Of a stretch of 64,000 nucleotides of DNA, positions 27,012-37,366 are shown one piece after another. Each line of letters starts with the position of its first letter. Position 1 is the first letter of the stretch. A program made the position numbers and the translations under genes. The notes under the pieces were generated by a model. The model saw nothing but the letters and a program-made list of their open reading frames with translations, searched no databases and was not told the origin of the DNA. This DNA comes from Pseudomonadota bacterium (GTDB lineage: Bacteria; Pseudomonadota; Gammaproteobacteria; Acidiferrobacterales; Acidiferrobacteraceae). Where the stretch lies: assembly GCA_021816625.1 (NCBI GenBank), contig JAKAXM010000002.1:63270-127269 (forward strand), given 5' to 3'.

Positions 27012-28815
27012 TTTTTTGTTTCTTGGTTCCTTGCTAGCGACACCGGCCTACGCCGCCACGGGCAGCACCGGTCCTCTGGCGGCGTTCAAGGCGTTCTTTA
27101 GCCACCGGCAGCAACCCTTCCTGAAACGCAGCCAGGCCTACCAACTCACGCTCACGGCGCCGACGACAGACGAGATCCGCGCCCATTTCCGGATCGCACA
27201 CGGCTACTATCTGTACCGCGACAAGATAGGTTTTCGGCTGATCCCGCCCGCGAACGGGGTCACTTTGGGTCCCGTAACCATGCCCCCGGCATCGGTCGAG
27301 AACAACCCGGTACTCGGCAAGCTCATCATTTACAAGCATTCCTTTACCCTGCCGCTGCCTTTGGCCGGCGCGCACAAAGGTGAATCATTGGCGGTGCGCG
27401 TCCATTACCAGGGCTGCGCGCTCGGCGGCATCTGTTATCCGCCGGTGACCCGCACCATATCGGTTGCGCTGCCGGGGGTAAGGGGCCCGGCGCCCACTGC
27501 CCCAGCGGGGCTCGTACCCAACACACCGTCCCAACGCCCCGTGAACGTCGGACAGTGGATCTGGGCGATCGCCGGCGCCTTCGGGATCGGACTCTTATTG
27601 ACCTTCACGCCCTGCGTCCTGCCCATGATCCCGATCCTGTCGGGCATGCTCGTCGGGAGCGGTCGCGATCGCCTCACCAAGACCCAGGGGGCCAAGCTCT
27701 CGGTGGCCTATGTGCTTGGCACCGGCACGACCTATGCGGGCGCAGGGGCCTTGGCGGGGGCAACCGGACAACAACTCCAGGCCTACTTCGAAAACCCTTG
27801 GGGGATCGGGCTTCTGAGCCTATTGTTTGTCGCCATGGCCCTGTCGCTGTTCGATCTCTACACCATCCAGATGCCGCGCTTCATTCAAGAGCGGGTGACC
27901 GCTGGGAGCCGTACGATCACCGGCCGCTCGCTTGCCGGGTCCTATGTGCTGGGGCTTTTGTCGGCGCTCGTCGTAGGCGCGTGCGTGTCGCCCCTGCTGG
28001 TCTCGGCGCTCGCCGTGGCCATCACCAGCCATAGCGCCACCCTGGGCGCGGCGATCATGTTCAGCATGGCCCTGGGCATGGGGGTCGTGCTCGTGGCGCT
28101 GGGGGTCGGAGCCGGCTACCTGCTGCCCAAGGCGGGCCCCTGGATGAACACCGTAAAACACGTCTTTGGCGTCATGCTTTTCGGTGTCGCCATCTACCTG
28201 CTGGGCCTGTTGCCGGCGGTCCCAGTGCTGCTTCTGTGGGGGGCGCTGTTTGTGGTCGTGGGCGTTTATCTGGGCGGGGGGCGCTATGACGCACAGGCCA
28301 ACGGCCTGTTGCGCTTGCGTGCCGGCCTCGGCGCCCTGCTGCTATTGTGGGGCAGCCTATCGCTCGTGGGGGGGCTCCAGGGCAATCGCGACCCCTTGCA
28401 TCCGCTCACCTTCCGGAGCGCCGGGGTCACGAAACCCGGCCACCACGGCCTCGCCTTCCACAAAGTCACCTCGCTTGCGGCGCTCAATCGCGACCTCGCG
28501 CGCGCCGCGAGCCTAAACGAACCGGCGCTGGTCGATTTCTCGGCCAGCTGGTGCGTGGATTGCCTGCAGCTCGCCCGCGAGACCTTCCCTGATCCGCGGG
28601 TGCAAAGGGCGCTCCGAGGCTTTATGCTTATCGAGGCGGATGTCACCCACAACAATGCCGCGACGCGGGCCTTGAAACGGAAATTCGGCATCCTCGGCCC
28701 GCCGGCGGTCCTGTTTTTCTCCGCACAGGGGCGCGCCTTACGGCAAAAGGATTTCTACGGGTTCAAGGGTCCTGCAGCCCTGGCCCGGCTTGCCAATGAG
28801 GTCAAATCGATATGA
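26977..28815 (+). CDS. dsbD: Thiol:disulfide interchange protein DsbD
   Basis: DsbD carries electrons from cytoplasmic thioredoxin to periplasmic isomerases and cytochrome c maturation. The 612-residue product has a signal peptide (MWTGCKTAHALSFLFLGSL, cleaved after TPAYA), an N-terminal domain with QGCALGGICYPP (Cys147, Cys153), eight transmembrane helices including TFTPCVLPMIPI (Cys213) and VVGACVSPLL, and a C-terminal thioredoxin domain with SASWCVDC. The start at 26977 lies inside cutA; it is the only ATG giving a proper signal sequence. A TlpA-like gene follows with a 4-base overlap. Confidence 0.95.
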   Translation: MWTGCKTAHALSFLFLGSLLATPAYAATGSTGPLAAFKAFFSHRQQPFLKRSQAYQLTLTAPTTDEIRAHFRIAHGYYLYRDKIGFRLIPPANGVTLGPVTMPPASVENNPVLGKLIIYKHSFTLPLPLAGAHKGESLAVRVHYQGCALGGICYPPVTRTISVALPGVRGPAPTAPAGLVPNTPSQRPVNVGQWIWAIAGAFGIGLLLTFTPCVLPMIPILSGMLVGSGRDRLTKTQGAKLSVAYVLGTGTTYAGAGALAGATGQQLQAYFENPWGIGLLSLLFVAMALSLFDLYTIQMPRFIQERVTAGSRTITGRSLAGSYVLGLLSALVVGACVSPLLVSALAVAITSHSATLGAAIMFSMALGMGVVLVALGVGAGYLLPKAGPWMNTVKHVFGVMLFGVAIYLLGLLPAVPVLLLWGALFVVVGVYLGGGRYDAQANGLLRLRAGLGALLLLWGSLSLVGGLQGNRDPLHPLTFRSAGVTKPGHHGLAFHKVTSLAALNRDLARAASLNEPALVDFSASWCVDCLQLARETFPDPRVQRALRGFMLIEADVTHNNAATRALKRKFGILGPPAVLFFSAQGRALRQKDFYGFKGPAALARLANEVKSI

Positions 28816-29354
28816 AACCCTATACCCATGCGGCCTGGCTGGCCGTCGCGGTGCTCGCGCTCGCCGCCGGCTTCGGCCTGGGGCGCTATGACGGATACCG
28901 GACGGCCCATCACCACCGCCGCTCGCGCGGCATGCCGCGCATGCGCTTCGCCCTTCCCGACTTGGCGGGCAAGGCCCGGTCGCTGACCCACTGGCCGGCC
29001 AAGGTCTACCTCGTCAATTTCTGGGCCCCCTGGTGTCCACCCTGCCGGGCCGAGATACCGCTACTGCGCGCCGCGGCCCGCCAATACAAGGCTCAAGGTC
29101 TAGGGATCATCGGTATCGCGCTCGACCATAAAAAGGCGGTGGCGAGCTTTGTCCAGGTCCACCACATCCGCTACCCGGTGCTGCTCGGAGGCGAACAAGG
29201 CTTACAAATGCTCGCGAAGTTCGGCGACGTGCAGGGGGCGATCCCCTTCAGCCTGTTCGTCACTCCGCACGGACGGATAATCACGGGCCAGCTGGGGGCC
29301 TTCACCCGCCAGTCGCTTGCCGCCTCCGTAGCCACCGCGCTCAAGGCCCGCTAA
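28812..29354 (+). CDS. TlpA/ResA-like periplasmic thioredoxin
   Basis: 180 residues: one N-terminal signal-anchor (about 8-26, AAWLAVAVLALAAGFGLGR), then a thioredoxin-like domain with VNFWAPWCPPCRAEIP and the cis-Pro in GAIPFSLFVTP. This is the TlpA/ResA type of membrane-anchored thiol reductase, which often reduces apocytochromes or copper chaperones. It overlaps the end of dsbD by 4 bases, and DsbD is its likely electron donor. The His-rich stretch HHHRRSRG after the anchor is unusual. Confidence 0.88.
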   Translation: MKPYTHAAWLAVAVLALAAGFGLGRYDGYRTAHHHRRSRGMPRMRFALPDLAGKARSLTHWPAKVYLVNFWAPWCPPCRAEIPLLRAAARQYKAQGLGIIGIALDHKKAVASFVQVHHIRYPVLLGGEQGLQMLAKFGDVQGAIPFSLFVTPHGRIITGQLGAFTRQSLAASVATALKAR

Positions 29355-29386
29355 TATGTCGGCAACTACGGCGAAAAGCGGGTAAC

Positions 29387-29415
29387 TGGACAAAAACAAG
29401 CGATCCGGTCACAAT
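29387..29415 (+). promoter_or_regulatory. Candidate promoter for aroQ-accB-accC
   Basis: TGGACA (29387-29392) and CACAAT (29410-29415) are spaced by 17 bases. A start near 29422 gives a short leader before the aroQ ATG at 29448. Confidence 0.4.
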
Positions 29416-29447
29416 GCGCTCACCGGGGACGTCCCGGCGGGACATGT

Positions 29448-29891
29448 ATGGCTGAGCTGCTCGTACTCAACGGCCCCAACCTAAACCTGCTCGGGATACG
29501 CGAACCGCACCACTATGGGCGCGACACCCTAGCGGCCATCGAGGCTCGCCTAGCCGTATTGGCAGGCGAGAGCGGGCACTCGATAGCCTTCCTACAAAGC
29601 AATGCCGAACACGAGCTCGTCGCGCGCGTCCATGACGCGGCGCATGACGGCACCCGCTTCATCGTCTTGAATCCGGCGGCCTTCACGCATACAAGCGTGG
29701 CCTTGCGAGATGCCTTGAGCGCCGTGGCGCTCCCCTTTATCGAGGTGCACCTCTCCAACATTCACGGACGCGAGCCGTTTCGGCGGCATTCCTATTTTTC
29801 GGACATCGCCTACGGGGTCATAAGCGGGCTGGGTGCCCTCGGCTATGAACTGGCCCTCATGGCCGCCATTTCCCATTTGCAATCCAGGTGA
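29448..29891 (+). CDS. aroQ: 3-dehydroquinate dehydratase, type II
   Basis: The dodecameric type II enzyme makes 3-dehydroshikimate in the shikimate pathway. The 147 residues include [18 protein letters not shown] at 6-23 with the catalytic Tyr/Arg region, [32 protein letters not shown], and [16 protein letters not shown]. All are signature blocks. It lies 7 bases ahead of accB, as in many gammaproteobacteria, tying the shikimate enzyme to the fatty-acid operon. Confidence 0.96.
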   Translation: MAELLVLNGPNLNLLGIREPHHYGRDTLAAIEARLAVLAGESGHSIAFLQSNAEHELVARVHDAAHDGTRFIVLNPAAFTHTSVALRDALSAVALPFIEVHLSNIHGREPFRRHSYFSDIAYGVISGLGALGYELALMAAISHLQSR

Positions 29892-29898
29892 CAACGTC

Positions 29899-30354
29899 GT
29901 GGACATCCGCAAAGTCAAAAAGCTGATCGAAATGCTGGAGGCCTCGCATCTCGGCGAGATCGAGATCCGCGAAGGAGAAGAATCGATCCGCATCAGCAGG
30001 GGCACATCGGCGATCCCGGTCAGCGCCCAGGGACCTGTTCCACCCGTGGCGGCCCCGGCCCCGCCCGTGGCAGCTGCGAGTCCCGCCGAAGAGACCAGCG
30101 CGGTGCGCGCAGCGCCGAGCGGTCATGCCGTCCTCTCGCCCATGGTCGGGACGTTCTATCGGGCACCGTCGCCCGACGCCCAGCCATTCGTGGAGGTAGG
30201 GACGTCCGTCAGTGCGGGCGACCCCCTCTGCATCATCGAGGCCATGAAGATGTTGAATGAGATCGAGGCCGACCGGGCGGGTATCGTAAAGGCCATCCTT
30301 AAGGAAAATGGCCAGCCGGTCGAATATGGCGAAACCTTGTTTGTGATCGAATAA
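29899..30354 (+). CDS. accB: Biotin carboxyl carrier protein of acetyl-CoA carboxylase
   Basis: AccB carries biotin for malonyl-CoA synthesis. The 151-residue protein starts at a GTG (29899) with AGGTGA eight bases ahead; homologues start [13 protein letters not shown]. The N-terminal dimerisation segment is followed by an Ala/Pro-rich linker and the biotinyl domain with [15 protein letters not shown] and [12 protein letters not shown], biotin Lys117. The frame is open upstream into aroQ, but homology supports the GTG. AccC follows by 4 bases. Confidence 0.95.
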   Translation: MDIRKVKKLIEMLEASHLGEIEIREGEESIRISRGTSAIPVSAQGPVPPVAAPAPPVAAASPAEETSAVRAAPSGHAVLSPMVGTFYRAPSPDAQPFVEVGTSVSAGDPLCIIEAMKMLNEIEADRAGIVKAILKENGQPVEYGETLFVIE

Positions 30355-30358
30355 GCCG

Positions 30359-31699
30359 ATGATCGACAAGGTGGTTATCGCCAACCGCGGGGAGATCGCC
30401 CTGCGTATTCAAAGGGCCTGCCGCGCCCTCGGCATCAAAACCGTCGCCCTGCATTCGGAGGCCGACCGCGACGCGAAATATGTGCGGCTCGCCGACGAAT
30501 CGGTGTGCATAGGACCGGCGGCCGCGGCCCGCAGCTACCTCAATATCCCGGCCGTCATCAGCGCCGCGGAAGTAACCGACGCCGTGGCCATTCACCCAGG
30601 CTACGGATTCCTGTCCGAAAACGCAGATTTTGCCGAGCGTGTCGAACAAAGCGGCTTTATCTTCATAGGGCCGCGTCCCGAAACGATTCGTCTGATGGGG
30701 GACAAGATCTCGGCGATCCGCGCCATGAAGGAGGCCGGGGTACCCTGCGTACCGGGCTCGGACGGACCGCTCGATAACGACGAGGCGCGTACCCAGGCGA
30801 TCGCGCGCTCGATAGGCTACCCGGTGCTGATCAAAGCGACCGGTGGGGGCGGCGGCAAGGGCATGCGCGTGGTGCATACCGAAGCGAATCTCTTGAGCGC
30901 GCTCGCCCTGACGCGCGCCGAGGCCAAAGCAGCGTTCAATAACGACGTCGTCTACATGGAGAAGTATCTCGAGAAGCCTCGTCATGTCGAGTTTCAGGTC
31001 TTAGCCGATGAGCACGGGCATGCCATCCATCTCGGCGAGCGCGACTGCTCCTTGCAGAGACGCAACCAGAAGGTCATCGAGGAATGTCCGGCGCCAGGGA
31101 TCTCCAAAGAGGCGCGCGAGCGCATGGGCAGTATCTGCGTCGAGGCCTGCCGGCGCATCGGCTACCGGGGCGTGGGCACGTTCGAGTTCCTCTATGAGCA
31201 TGGGCAGTTTTACTTCATCGAGATGAACACGCGGGTGCAGGTCGAACACCCCGTCACCGAACTCGTAACGGGCGTCGACATCGTCCAGCAACAGATACTG
31301 ATCGCCGGTGGCGAACCGCTGCGTTATCGTCAGGAAGATATCGTCATGCGGGGTCACGCCATGGAATGCCGTATCAATGCGGAAGACCCCGTCACCTTTC
31401 TGCCGTCGCCCGGGCGCATCAGCCAATATCACCCCCCCGGAGGACCCGGCATACGGGTGGACACGCATGTCTATAACAACTATGTGGTGCCGCCTTATTA
31501 CGACTCCATGATCGGCAAGCTGATCGCCTATGGGGATACCCGCGAGGCAGCCATGGCGCGTCTGCGCATCGCGCTAAGCGAGATGGTGGTGGACGGCATC
31601 AAGACCAATATCCCGCTCCATCAGCTGCTCCTCAACGATGCGCTCTTCCAGGTGGGGCCGGTCGATATCCACTACCTGGAAGAGCGCTTGAAGCCCTAA
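30359..31699 (+). CDS. accC: Biotin carboxylase subunit of acetyl-CoA carboxylase
   Basis: AccC carboxylates biotin on AccB using ATP and bicarbonate. The 446-residue ATP-grasp enzyme has [50 protein letters not shown] (glycine-rich loop), and [16 protein letters not shown] with the catalytic Arg. Length matches E. coli AccC (449). It is followed by prmA with 9 bases between, a conserved neighbour in several gammaproteobacteria. Confidence 0.97.
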   Translation: MIDKVVIANRGEIALRIQRACRALGIKTVALHSEADRDAKYVRLADESVCIGPAAAARSYLNIPAVISAAEVTDAVAIHPGYGFLSENADFAERVEQSGFIFIGPRPETIRLMGDKISAIRAMKEAGVPCVPGSDGPLDNDEARTQAIARSIGYPVLIKATGGGGGKGMRVVHTEANLLSALALTRAEAKAAFNNDVVYMEKYLEKPRHVEFQVLADEHGHAIHLGERDCSLQRRNQKVIEECPAPGISKEARERMGSICVEACRRIGYRGVGTFEFLYEHGQFYFIEMNTRVQVEHPVTELVTGVDIVQQQILIAGGEPLRYRQEDIVMRGHAMECRINAEDPVTFLPSPGRISQYHPPGGPGIRVDTHVYNNYVVPPYYDSMIGKLIAYGDTREAAMARLRIALSEMVVDGIKTNIPLHQLLLNDALFQVGPVDIHYLEERLKP

Positions 31700-31708
31700 G
31701 AGACGATT

Positions 31709-32575
31709 GTGGCCATCAGGCTGTCATGCACGGTGGCAGGCGCGCAGGTCGACGCCGTCACGGCCTTGCTGGAGGCGGCTGGCGCCACGGCCGTCGCCTG
31801 CGATGAGGTGGCGGGCAGCACGGCCTTGTATGATGAGGCCTGCGCCGCGGAACCCCGCTACTGGCCCCGGACTGCGGTGTCGGGCTTCTTCACGACCGAG
31901 GCGGCGGCGGGCTTTGCGCGGCACGTGTTGGCCGACTGGGCCGAGGATTTGGAGCTTGCGACCGTGGCCGACCACGGATGGGAGATCCAGGACGATTGGG
32001 CGCCCTTTCCGGTAGCCGCCGGGCTGTGGGTCTATCCAAGCCGAGAGCAGGCGCCCGGCGACCGGGTGGCCATACACCTAGACCGCGGGCTCGCGTTTGG
32101 GACCGGCACGCACCCGACGACCGCGTTGTGCCTGGAATGGATCTACGAGACCCTGACAACCGCGTCCCCCAAGCCCACGAGCTTGCTGGATTTCGGGTGC
32201 GGCTCGGGGATCCTCGCCATCGCGGCCTTGAAACTCGGGGCCCGCGCGGCGCTCGCCGTGGACATCGATCCCCTCGCACGCCTAGCGGCATGCGCCAATG
32301 CCGAACGCAACGGCGTACAAGAACGCCTCACGATGGCAGCGGCCTGGGAACGGGGGCACGGCGCCTTCGATATGGTGGTCGCCAATATCCTGGCGGGCCC
32401 GCTGGTCGCCCATGCCCGCCTGCTCCTTACGGCACTCGCACCGGGCGGGGTCTTGGCCCTTTCGGGCATCCTGGGCGACCAAGTGGCGATGGTCGCCGCG
32501 GCGTTCCCGGAGATCGCGTTTAGCGAACGCGAGCGGGAGGGCTGGTACCTCTTGCAGGGGAGCCGCGCGGCATGA
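31709..32575 (+). CDS. prmA: Ribosomal protein L11 methyltransferase
   Basis: PrmA trimethylates L11 using SAM. The 288 residues start at a GTG (31709) and contain the substrate-binding N-terminal domain, GLAFGTGTHPTTALCLEW, the SAM motif LDFGCGSGILAIAALKLGA and VVANILAGPLV. The length fits (293 in E. coli). The stop overlaps the ATG of the next gene as ATGA. In accC-prmA order this is a conserved arrangement. Confidence 0.95.
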   Translation: MAIRLSCTVAGAQVDAVTALLEAAGATAVACDEVAGSTALYDEACAAEPRYWPRTAVSGFFTTEAAAGFARHVLADWAEDLELATVADHGWEIQDDWAPFPVAAGLWVYPSREQAPGDRVAIHLDRGLAFGTGTHPTTALCLEWIYETLTTASPKPTSLLDFGCGSGILAIAALKLGARAALAVDIDPLARLAACANAERNGVQERLTMAAAWERGHGAFDMVVANILAGPLVAHARLLLTALAPGGVLALSGILGDQVAMVAAAFPEIAFSEREREGWYLLQGSRAA

Positions 32576-33207
32576 TCCTGACCCAATGCCCGTCCTGCCG
32601 AACCTTGTTTCGCCTTGAGGTCGAGGCCTTGGAGGCCTGTGGCGGGGCCGTGCGCTGCGGACAGTGCGCGGCCGTTTTTCAGGCGGATGTCTACCGGATA
32701 GACGAAGCCGCGAGCCGGGTGGAAGAGACGCGGGCCGCCCCCCGAAGATGGCCTTTCGTGGTCCTCGTGGTGTTGCTCACCCTCGGTCTCGCGGCCCAGG
32801 GCCTCTATGCGGGGCGGGCGACGCTCGCCCGCATCGCCCAGACGCGCCCCCTGATCCGCCTGCTCTGCCGGGGCGTAAGCTGCGATCTGCCCCATCCGGC
32901 CGCGCTCGCGCGCTGGCACCTGGTGCGTCCCCATATCGGGTTGACTGCGGCGGGCGATGTCCTGCGCATCCGCGCCGGCCTGCGCAATACCGCAGCCTTT
33001 GGACAATCACTGCCGCTTTTATCGGTCACCTTGATCAACGACCACGGCCATGTGGTCGCGCGCGCCAATTATCAGGCGGCCCACTACCTGCGCCACCCCC
33101 GCGCTAGGCTCGGTCCCGGCCAAACGGCCGTCATACGCCTAGCACTCCATGTGCCGGCAGGCGCGGTGGGCTACCGGCTGGGGCTATTTGCGAGCACCAA
33201 GGACTAG
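32572..33207 (+). CDS. Zinc-ribbon and DUF3426 domain membrane protein
   Basis: The 211-residue protein begins with an MJ0042-type zinc ribbon, TQCPSCRTLFRLEVEAL and RCGQCAAVFQAD, then a single transmembrane helix at about 61-81 (FVVLVVLLTLGLAAQGLYA) and a DUF3426 beta-domain containing RLLCRGVSCDLPHP. The domain would sit in the periplasm with the ribbon in the cytoplasm. The family regularly lies between prmA and dusB in proteobacteria, where its job is unknown. Its ATG overlaps prmA by 4 bases. Confidence 0.88.
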   Translation: MILTQCPSCRTLFRLEVEALEACGGAVRCGQCAAVFQADVYRIDEAASRVEETRAAPRRWPFVVLVVLLTLGLAAQGLYAGRATLARIAQTRPLIRLLCRGVSCDLPHPAALARWHLVRPHIGLTAAGDVLRIRAGLRNTAAFGQSLPLLSVTLINDHGHVVARANYQAAHYLRHPRARLGPGQTAVIRLALHVPAGAVGYRLGLFASTKD

Positions 33208-33262
33208 GTCTCCCCGGCCGGCCGTTTTCTCGGTATGATGTCCGGCTTCCCGGACACGGCTC

Positions 33263-34243
33263 ATGCAGATCGGACCCTATACGCTCAAAAACACGCTGTT
33301 CGTCGCCCCGATGGCCGGGGTTACCGATCGGCCATTTCGGATACTGTGCCGCACCCTCGGGGCCGGCATGGCCGTATCCGAGATGGTCGCGTCCCAATCC
33401 CTGCTCTATGGCTCGGAAAAGACGCGACGCCGGGCCAACCACGAGGGTGAGCCCGAACCTAAGTCCGTGCAGATCGCTGGCGCGGACCCGGACATGCTGG
33501 CCCATGCCGCCCGACACAACGTCGAAAACGGGGCGCAGATCATCGACATCAACATGGGCTGCCCGGCAAAAAAGGTCTGCAACGTCATGGCCGGGTCGGC
33601 CTTGTTGCGTGATCCGAAGCTCGTGCAACGGCTATTGCAGGCGGTGGTCAGGGCGGTCGATGTACCGGTCACCCTGAAGATCCGCACGGGATGGGACAAA
33701 GATCACCGCAACGGTGTCGAGATCGCGCGCTTGGCGGAAGATGCGGGCGTGGCCTTGCTCGCCGTGCATGGTCGCACCCGGGCCTGCTACTACGAAGGCG
33801 ATGCGGAGTACGAGACGATAGCCGCCATCAAGGCCGCGGTCCACATCCCGGTGATCGCCAATGGCGACATCGATAGCCCCGAAAAGGCCCGCGACGTACT
33901 CGCCATGACCGGGGCGGACGGCCTCATGATCGGCCGCGCGGCCCAGGGTCGGCCCTGGATCTTTCGCGAGATCGACCATTTCCTGAAGACCGGTGAGCAT
34001 CTGGCGCCACCTTCGCGCACCGAACTCTACGAGGTGCTGATGGGCCACCTGGAGACCCTCTACGCCTTCTACGGGGACCACACGGGCGTGCGCGTGGCGC
34101 GCAAGCACATCGGCTGGTACAGCAAGGGGCTCCCGGGCGGGGCCGCGTTTCGGCATGCGGTAAACCAGGTCGAGGACGTAGCCTGCCAGCAACGGCTGCT
34201 CGCCGACTTCTTTATGGGGACACCCGAAGGACTCGCGGCATGA
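33263..34243 (+). CDS. dusB: tRNA-dihydrouridine synthase B
   Basis: DusB reduces uridine in the D-loop of tRNA with FMN and NADPH. The 326-residue TIM barrel has NTLFVAPMAGVTDRPFR, QIAGADPDM, NMGCPAKKVCNVMAGSALL with the catalytic Cys, TLKIRTGWD and AVHGRTRACYY. A TATGAT at 33234-33239 could be its -10, but no clear -35 is present. It is followed by fis with a 4-base overlap, the classic dusB-fis pair, and then by purH-purD-tsaC-hemF in an unbroken chain of 4-base overlaps. Confidence 0.95.
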   Translation: MQIGPYTLKNTLFVAPMAGVTDRPFRILCRTLGAGMAVSEMVASQSLLYGSEKTRRRANHEGEPEPKSVQIAGADPDMLAHAARHNVENGAQIIDINMGCPAKKVCNVMAGSALLRDPKLVQRLLQAVVRAVDVPVTLKIRTGWDKDHRNGVEIARLAEDAGVALLAVHGRTRACYYEGDAEYETIAAIKAAVHIPVIANGDIDSPEKARDVLAMTGADGLMIGRAAQGRPWIFREIDHFLKTGEHLAPPSRTELYEVLMGHLETLYAFYGDHTGVRVARKHIGWYSKGLPGGAAFRHAVNQVEDVACQQRLLADFFMGTPEGLAA

Positions 34244-34545
34244 GCGAAGAGGAGTCGACCAAGACCGGGCGCGGGCCGCTTGGCACCTGTGTTCGTCATG
34301 CCGTAGAACGCTATTTCCGTGACCTGAACGGCCAATGCCCCGGCACCTCCCTCTATGAGACGGTGCTCGGCGAGGTCGAGGCCCCGCTCATCGAAACGGT
34401 CATGCGCCACGTGGGGTACAACCAATGTCAGGCCGCCAAGATCCTGGGCATCAACCGTAATACGCTGCGCAAGAAACTCTTGGCCTACGGCCTAAGTGAG
34501 CGTCCCGATCCTTCCGTTCTCCCCTCTGGCGATCATCCCCAATGA
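34240..34545 (+). CDS. fis: Nucleoid-associated protein Fis
   Basis: Fis is a DNA-bending dimer that shapes the nucleoid and activates rRNA and many other promoters. The 101-residue protein ends with the helix-turn-helix [17 protein letters not shown] at about 77-93, near identical to the E. coli motif; the N-terminal beta-hairpin region is less conserved. Both ends overlap neighbours by 4 bases, dusB before and purH after. Fis here is thus embedded in one coupled chain with housekeeping genes. Confidence 0.95.
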   Translation: MSEEESTKTGRGPLGTCVRHAVERYFRDLNGQCPGTSLYETVLGEVEAPLIETVMRHVGYNQCQAAKILGINRNTLRKKLLAYGLSERPDPSVLPSGDHPQ

Positions 34546-36095
34546 AAAGAGCACTCATCAGCGTGTCGGACAAGACCGGCATCATCGATCTTGCCCGGGC
34601 CCTTCACGAGGCCGGGGTAGAGATCCTATCGACAGGCGGTACCGCCCGGTTGTTGGCGGCCGCGCAGATACCGGTGACAGAGGTCGCGTCCTACACGGAA
34701 TTCCCCGAGATGCTCGACGGTCGCGTAAAGACCTTACATCCACGGATCCACGGTGGACTGCTCGGGCGTCCCGACCGGCCTTTGGACCGCGAGGCCATGG
34801 CGGGCGCCGGGATCAAGCCGATCGACCTCCTGATCGTGAACCTGTATCCCTTCGAACGCGCGAGCCGCGATCCGGAGACCCGATTCGCAGACGTCGTCGA
34901 GCAGATCGACATCGGCGGCCCGGCGATGCTCCGGTCGGCGGCCAAAAACTATGAGCATGTGCTGCCCATCGTCGATAGCAGTGACTATGGCGCCATAATC
35001 GAGGCCCTGCGCGAACCGTCCCGCCTCACGCCCGTCGTCCGGCGCCGCTATGCAGCCAAGGTCTTTGCTCACACCTCCCGTTACGACGCCCTGATTGCCC
35101 GCTATCTGGGCACGGACGGGCCAGACGAGGCGGGCGAGCTGCCCGAGATCCTGAATCTCGCCTTCGTGCGCCGCTTCGCCCTGCGCTACGGAGAAAACCC
35201 GCACCAGCGCGCCGCCTTCTACGAGGAACCGGGGGCAAGCCCCGCATCGATCGCGCAGGCGAGCAAGATCCAAGGCAAAGAGCTGTCCTTTAACAATATC
35301 GCCGACGCCGATGCCGCGCTTGAGTGCGTGCGCGTGTTCGCCGAACCGGCATGCGTCATCGTAAAGCACGCCAATCCCTGCGGCGCGGCGCTTGCGGCCA
35401 CCATTGCCGACGCCTACGAACACGCCTACGCGACCGACCCCACATCGGCCTTCGGGGGCATCATCGCCTTCAACCGGACGCTCGATGAGACTACCGCCGC
35501 CCGGATAGTCGAACGCCAGTTCGTCGAGGTCATCATCGCCCCGGAGGTGAGTCCTGCGGCGGCGCAGATACTGGGTCGCAAACCCGGGATCCGGGTGCTG
35601 GTAGTCAACATGAACGCGCCCATGCACAGCGGCCTCGATTATCGCCGGGTGAGCGGAGGGCTGCTGGTACAGGACCGGGATATCGCCGAGCCGGACGTCA
35701 CCCTAAACCGCGTGAGCGCGCGCGCGCCAACCCCGGCGGAGGCCGCGGATCTCGTCTTTGCCTGGCGCATCGCGCAATTCGTGAAGTCCAACGCCATCGT
35801 CTTTGCGCGCGGCGGCCGGACCATAGGGATAGGCGCGGGCCAAATGAGTCGTGTCGATAGCGCGCGGGTCGCGGTCTGGAAGGCCGAGGCCGCAGGCTTG
35901 ACGGTGCGGGGGAGCGTGTTGGCCTCAGACGCCTTTTTCCCTTTTCGCGACGGGCTAGATAGCGCCGCGCAAGCCGGTGTCACCGCCGTCATCCAGCCCG
36001 GTGGATCGGTGCGGGACCCCGAGGTCATCGCAGCGGCTGGGGAACACGATATCGCCATGGTCTTTACCGGCCGGCGGCATTTTAGGCACGCATGA
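34542..36095 (+). CDS. purH: Bifunctional AICAR transformylase/IMP cyclohydrolase
   Basis: PurH performs the last two steps to IMP. The 517 residues contain the N-terminal cyclohydrolase domain with [39 protein letters not shown], and the transformylase domain with [23 protein letters not shown] and [14 protein letters not shown]. Length fits the family (about 520-530). It overlaps fis by 4 bases and purD by 4 bases. The purH-purD order is conserved widely. Confidence 0.97.
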   Translation: MKRALISVSDKTGIIDLARALHEAGVEILSTGGTARLLAAAQIPVTEVASYTEFPEMLDGRVKTLHPRIHGGLLGRPDRPLDREAMAGAGIKPIDLLIVNLYPFERASRDPETRFADVVEQIDIGGPAMLRSAAKNYEHVLPIVDSSDYGAIIEALREPSRLTPVVRRRYAAKVFAHTSRYDALIARYLGTDGPDEAGELPEILNLAFVRRFALRYGENPHQRAAFYEEPGASPASIAQASKIQGKELSFNNIADADAALECVRVFAEPACVIVKHANPCGAALAATIADAYEHAYATDPTSAFGGIIAFNRTLDETTAARIVERQFVEVIIAPEVSPAAAQILGRKPGIRVLVVNMNAPMHSGLDYRRVSGGLLVQDRDIAEPDVTLNRVSARAPTPAEAADLVFAWRIAQFVKSNAIVFARGGRTIGIGAGQMSRVDSARVAVWKAEAAGLTVRGSVLASDAFFPFRDGLDSAAQAGVTAVIQPGGSVRDPEVIAAAGEHDIAMVFTGRRHFRHA

Positions 36096-37366
36096 TGAAG
36101 ATCATGATCGTCGGGTCCGGCGGACGGGAACACGCGCTGGCCTGGAAGGCCGCCCAGTCGGAACTCGCCTCTGAGGTGTTGGTCGCGCCCGGCAATCCCG
36201 GGACGGCGCGCGAGCCCAGGGTGCGCAATCTCGCCGTCGACGCCGCCGATATCGAGGGTCTGGTGCAAGCGGCGCAGCGGGAGCAGGTCGCGCTCACCAT
36301 CGTGGGGCCGGAGGGACCGCTCGTAGCCGGCATCGTCGACCGCTTCACGAAGGCCGGCCTCGCCTGTCTGGGACCCACGGCCGCGGCCGCCCGCCTCGAA
36401 GGCTCCAAAAGCTATGCGAAGGACTTTCTGGTGCGCCACGGTATACCCACGGCGCGCCACGCCTCCTTCACCGACCTCGACGCCGCCCTCGACTATCTGC
36501 GCCAACACCCGGGACCGCAGGTGGTCAAGGCCGACGGGCTCGCATCCGGTAAAGGGGTGGTGGTAGCCGATGACGAGACAGCGGCGAGCGCGGCGGTCCG
36601 CCTGATGCTAGGCGGGGCATTCGGAGAGGCCGGCCGGCGGATCGTAATCGAAGAGCGGCTGTCGGGCCCGGAGGCAAGCTTTATCGTATTGGCCTGTGGC
36701 CGCGATTACCTGGCCTTTCCGACCTCCGAAGACCATAAACGCCTAAACGACGGGGATCAGGGACCGAACACGGGGGGCATGGGCGCCTTTTCGCCAGCTT
36801 CGGCCGTCGATGCCCGGCTCGAGGCTCTTATTCGCGAACGCATTATCGAACCCACCCTGCAAGGGCTTTGGGATGATGGCCATGATTACCGGGGCTTTCT
36901 GTATGCAGGGCTCATGCTGACGGCCGAAGGACCCAAGGTCCTGGAGTTCAACTGCCGCTTTGGCGATCCGGAGACGCAACCGATCATGATGCGCCTGGAA
37001 TCAGACCTGATAGCGCTCGCGCAGGCCGCCTTGGCAGGTGATCTCACCGGCCTGCAGCTTGCAATCGACCCGCGCCCCGCACTTTGTGCGATCTTGGCCG
37101 CCCACGGCTATCCCGGTACGCCGCGCGAAGGTGATGAGATTACCGGACTCGATCGCGACGAACCCGAGGTCAAGGTCTTTCATGCGGGGACCCAGGAGGT
37201 CTGCGGCCGGATACTGTCACGCGGCGGGCGCGTGCTGGGTATAACGAGCCGGGGCAGCACCCTCGAAGAGGCGCGGACGCGGGTCTACCGGCGGATGGCG
37301 TCCTTAGGGCTTGCCGGGGCCCACTACCGGCGCGACATTGGCCGCCGGAGCCAGGGTGGGGCATGA
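36092..37366 (+). CDS. purD: Phosphoribosylamine-glycine ligase
   Basis: PurD makes glycinamide ribonucleotide in purine synthesis. The 424-residue ATP-grasp protein has [17 protein letters not shown] at the N-terminus, [45 protein letters not shown] and [15 protein letters not shown]. Two adjacent ATG codons at 36092 and 36095 could start; the first overlaps the purH stop as ATGA. Its stop overlaps tsaC by 4 bases. Confidence 0.97.
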   Translation: MMKIMIVGSGGREHALAWKAAQSELASEVLVAPGNPGTAREPRVRNLAVDAADIEGLVQAAQREQVALTIVGPEGPLVAGIVDRFTKAGLACLGPTAAAARLEGSKSYAKDFLVRHGIPTARHASFTDLDAALDYLRQHPGPQVVKADGLASGKGVVVADDETAASAAVRLMLGGAFGEAGRRIVIEERLSGPEASFIVLACGRDYLAFPTSEDHKRLNDGDQGPNTGGMGAFSPASAVDARLEALIRERIIEPTLQGLWDDGHDYRGFLYAGLMLTAEGPKVLEFNCRFGDPETQPIMMRLESDLIALAQAALAGDLTGLQLAIDPRPALCAILAAHGYPGTPREGDEITGLDRDEPEVKVFHAGTQEVCGRILSRGGRVLGITSRGSTLEEARTRVYRRMASLGLAGAHYRRDIGRRSQGGA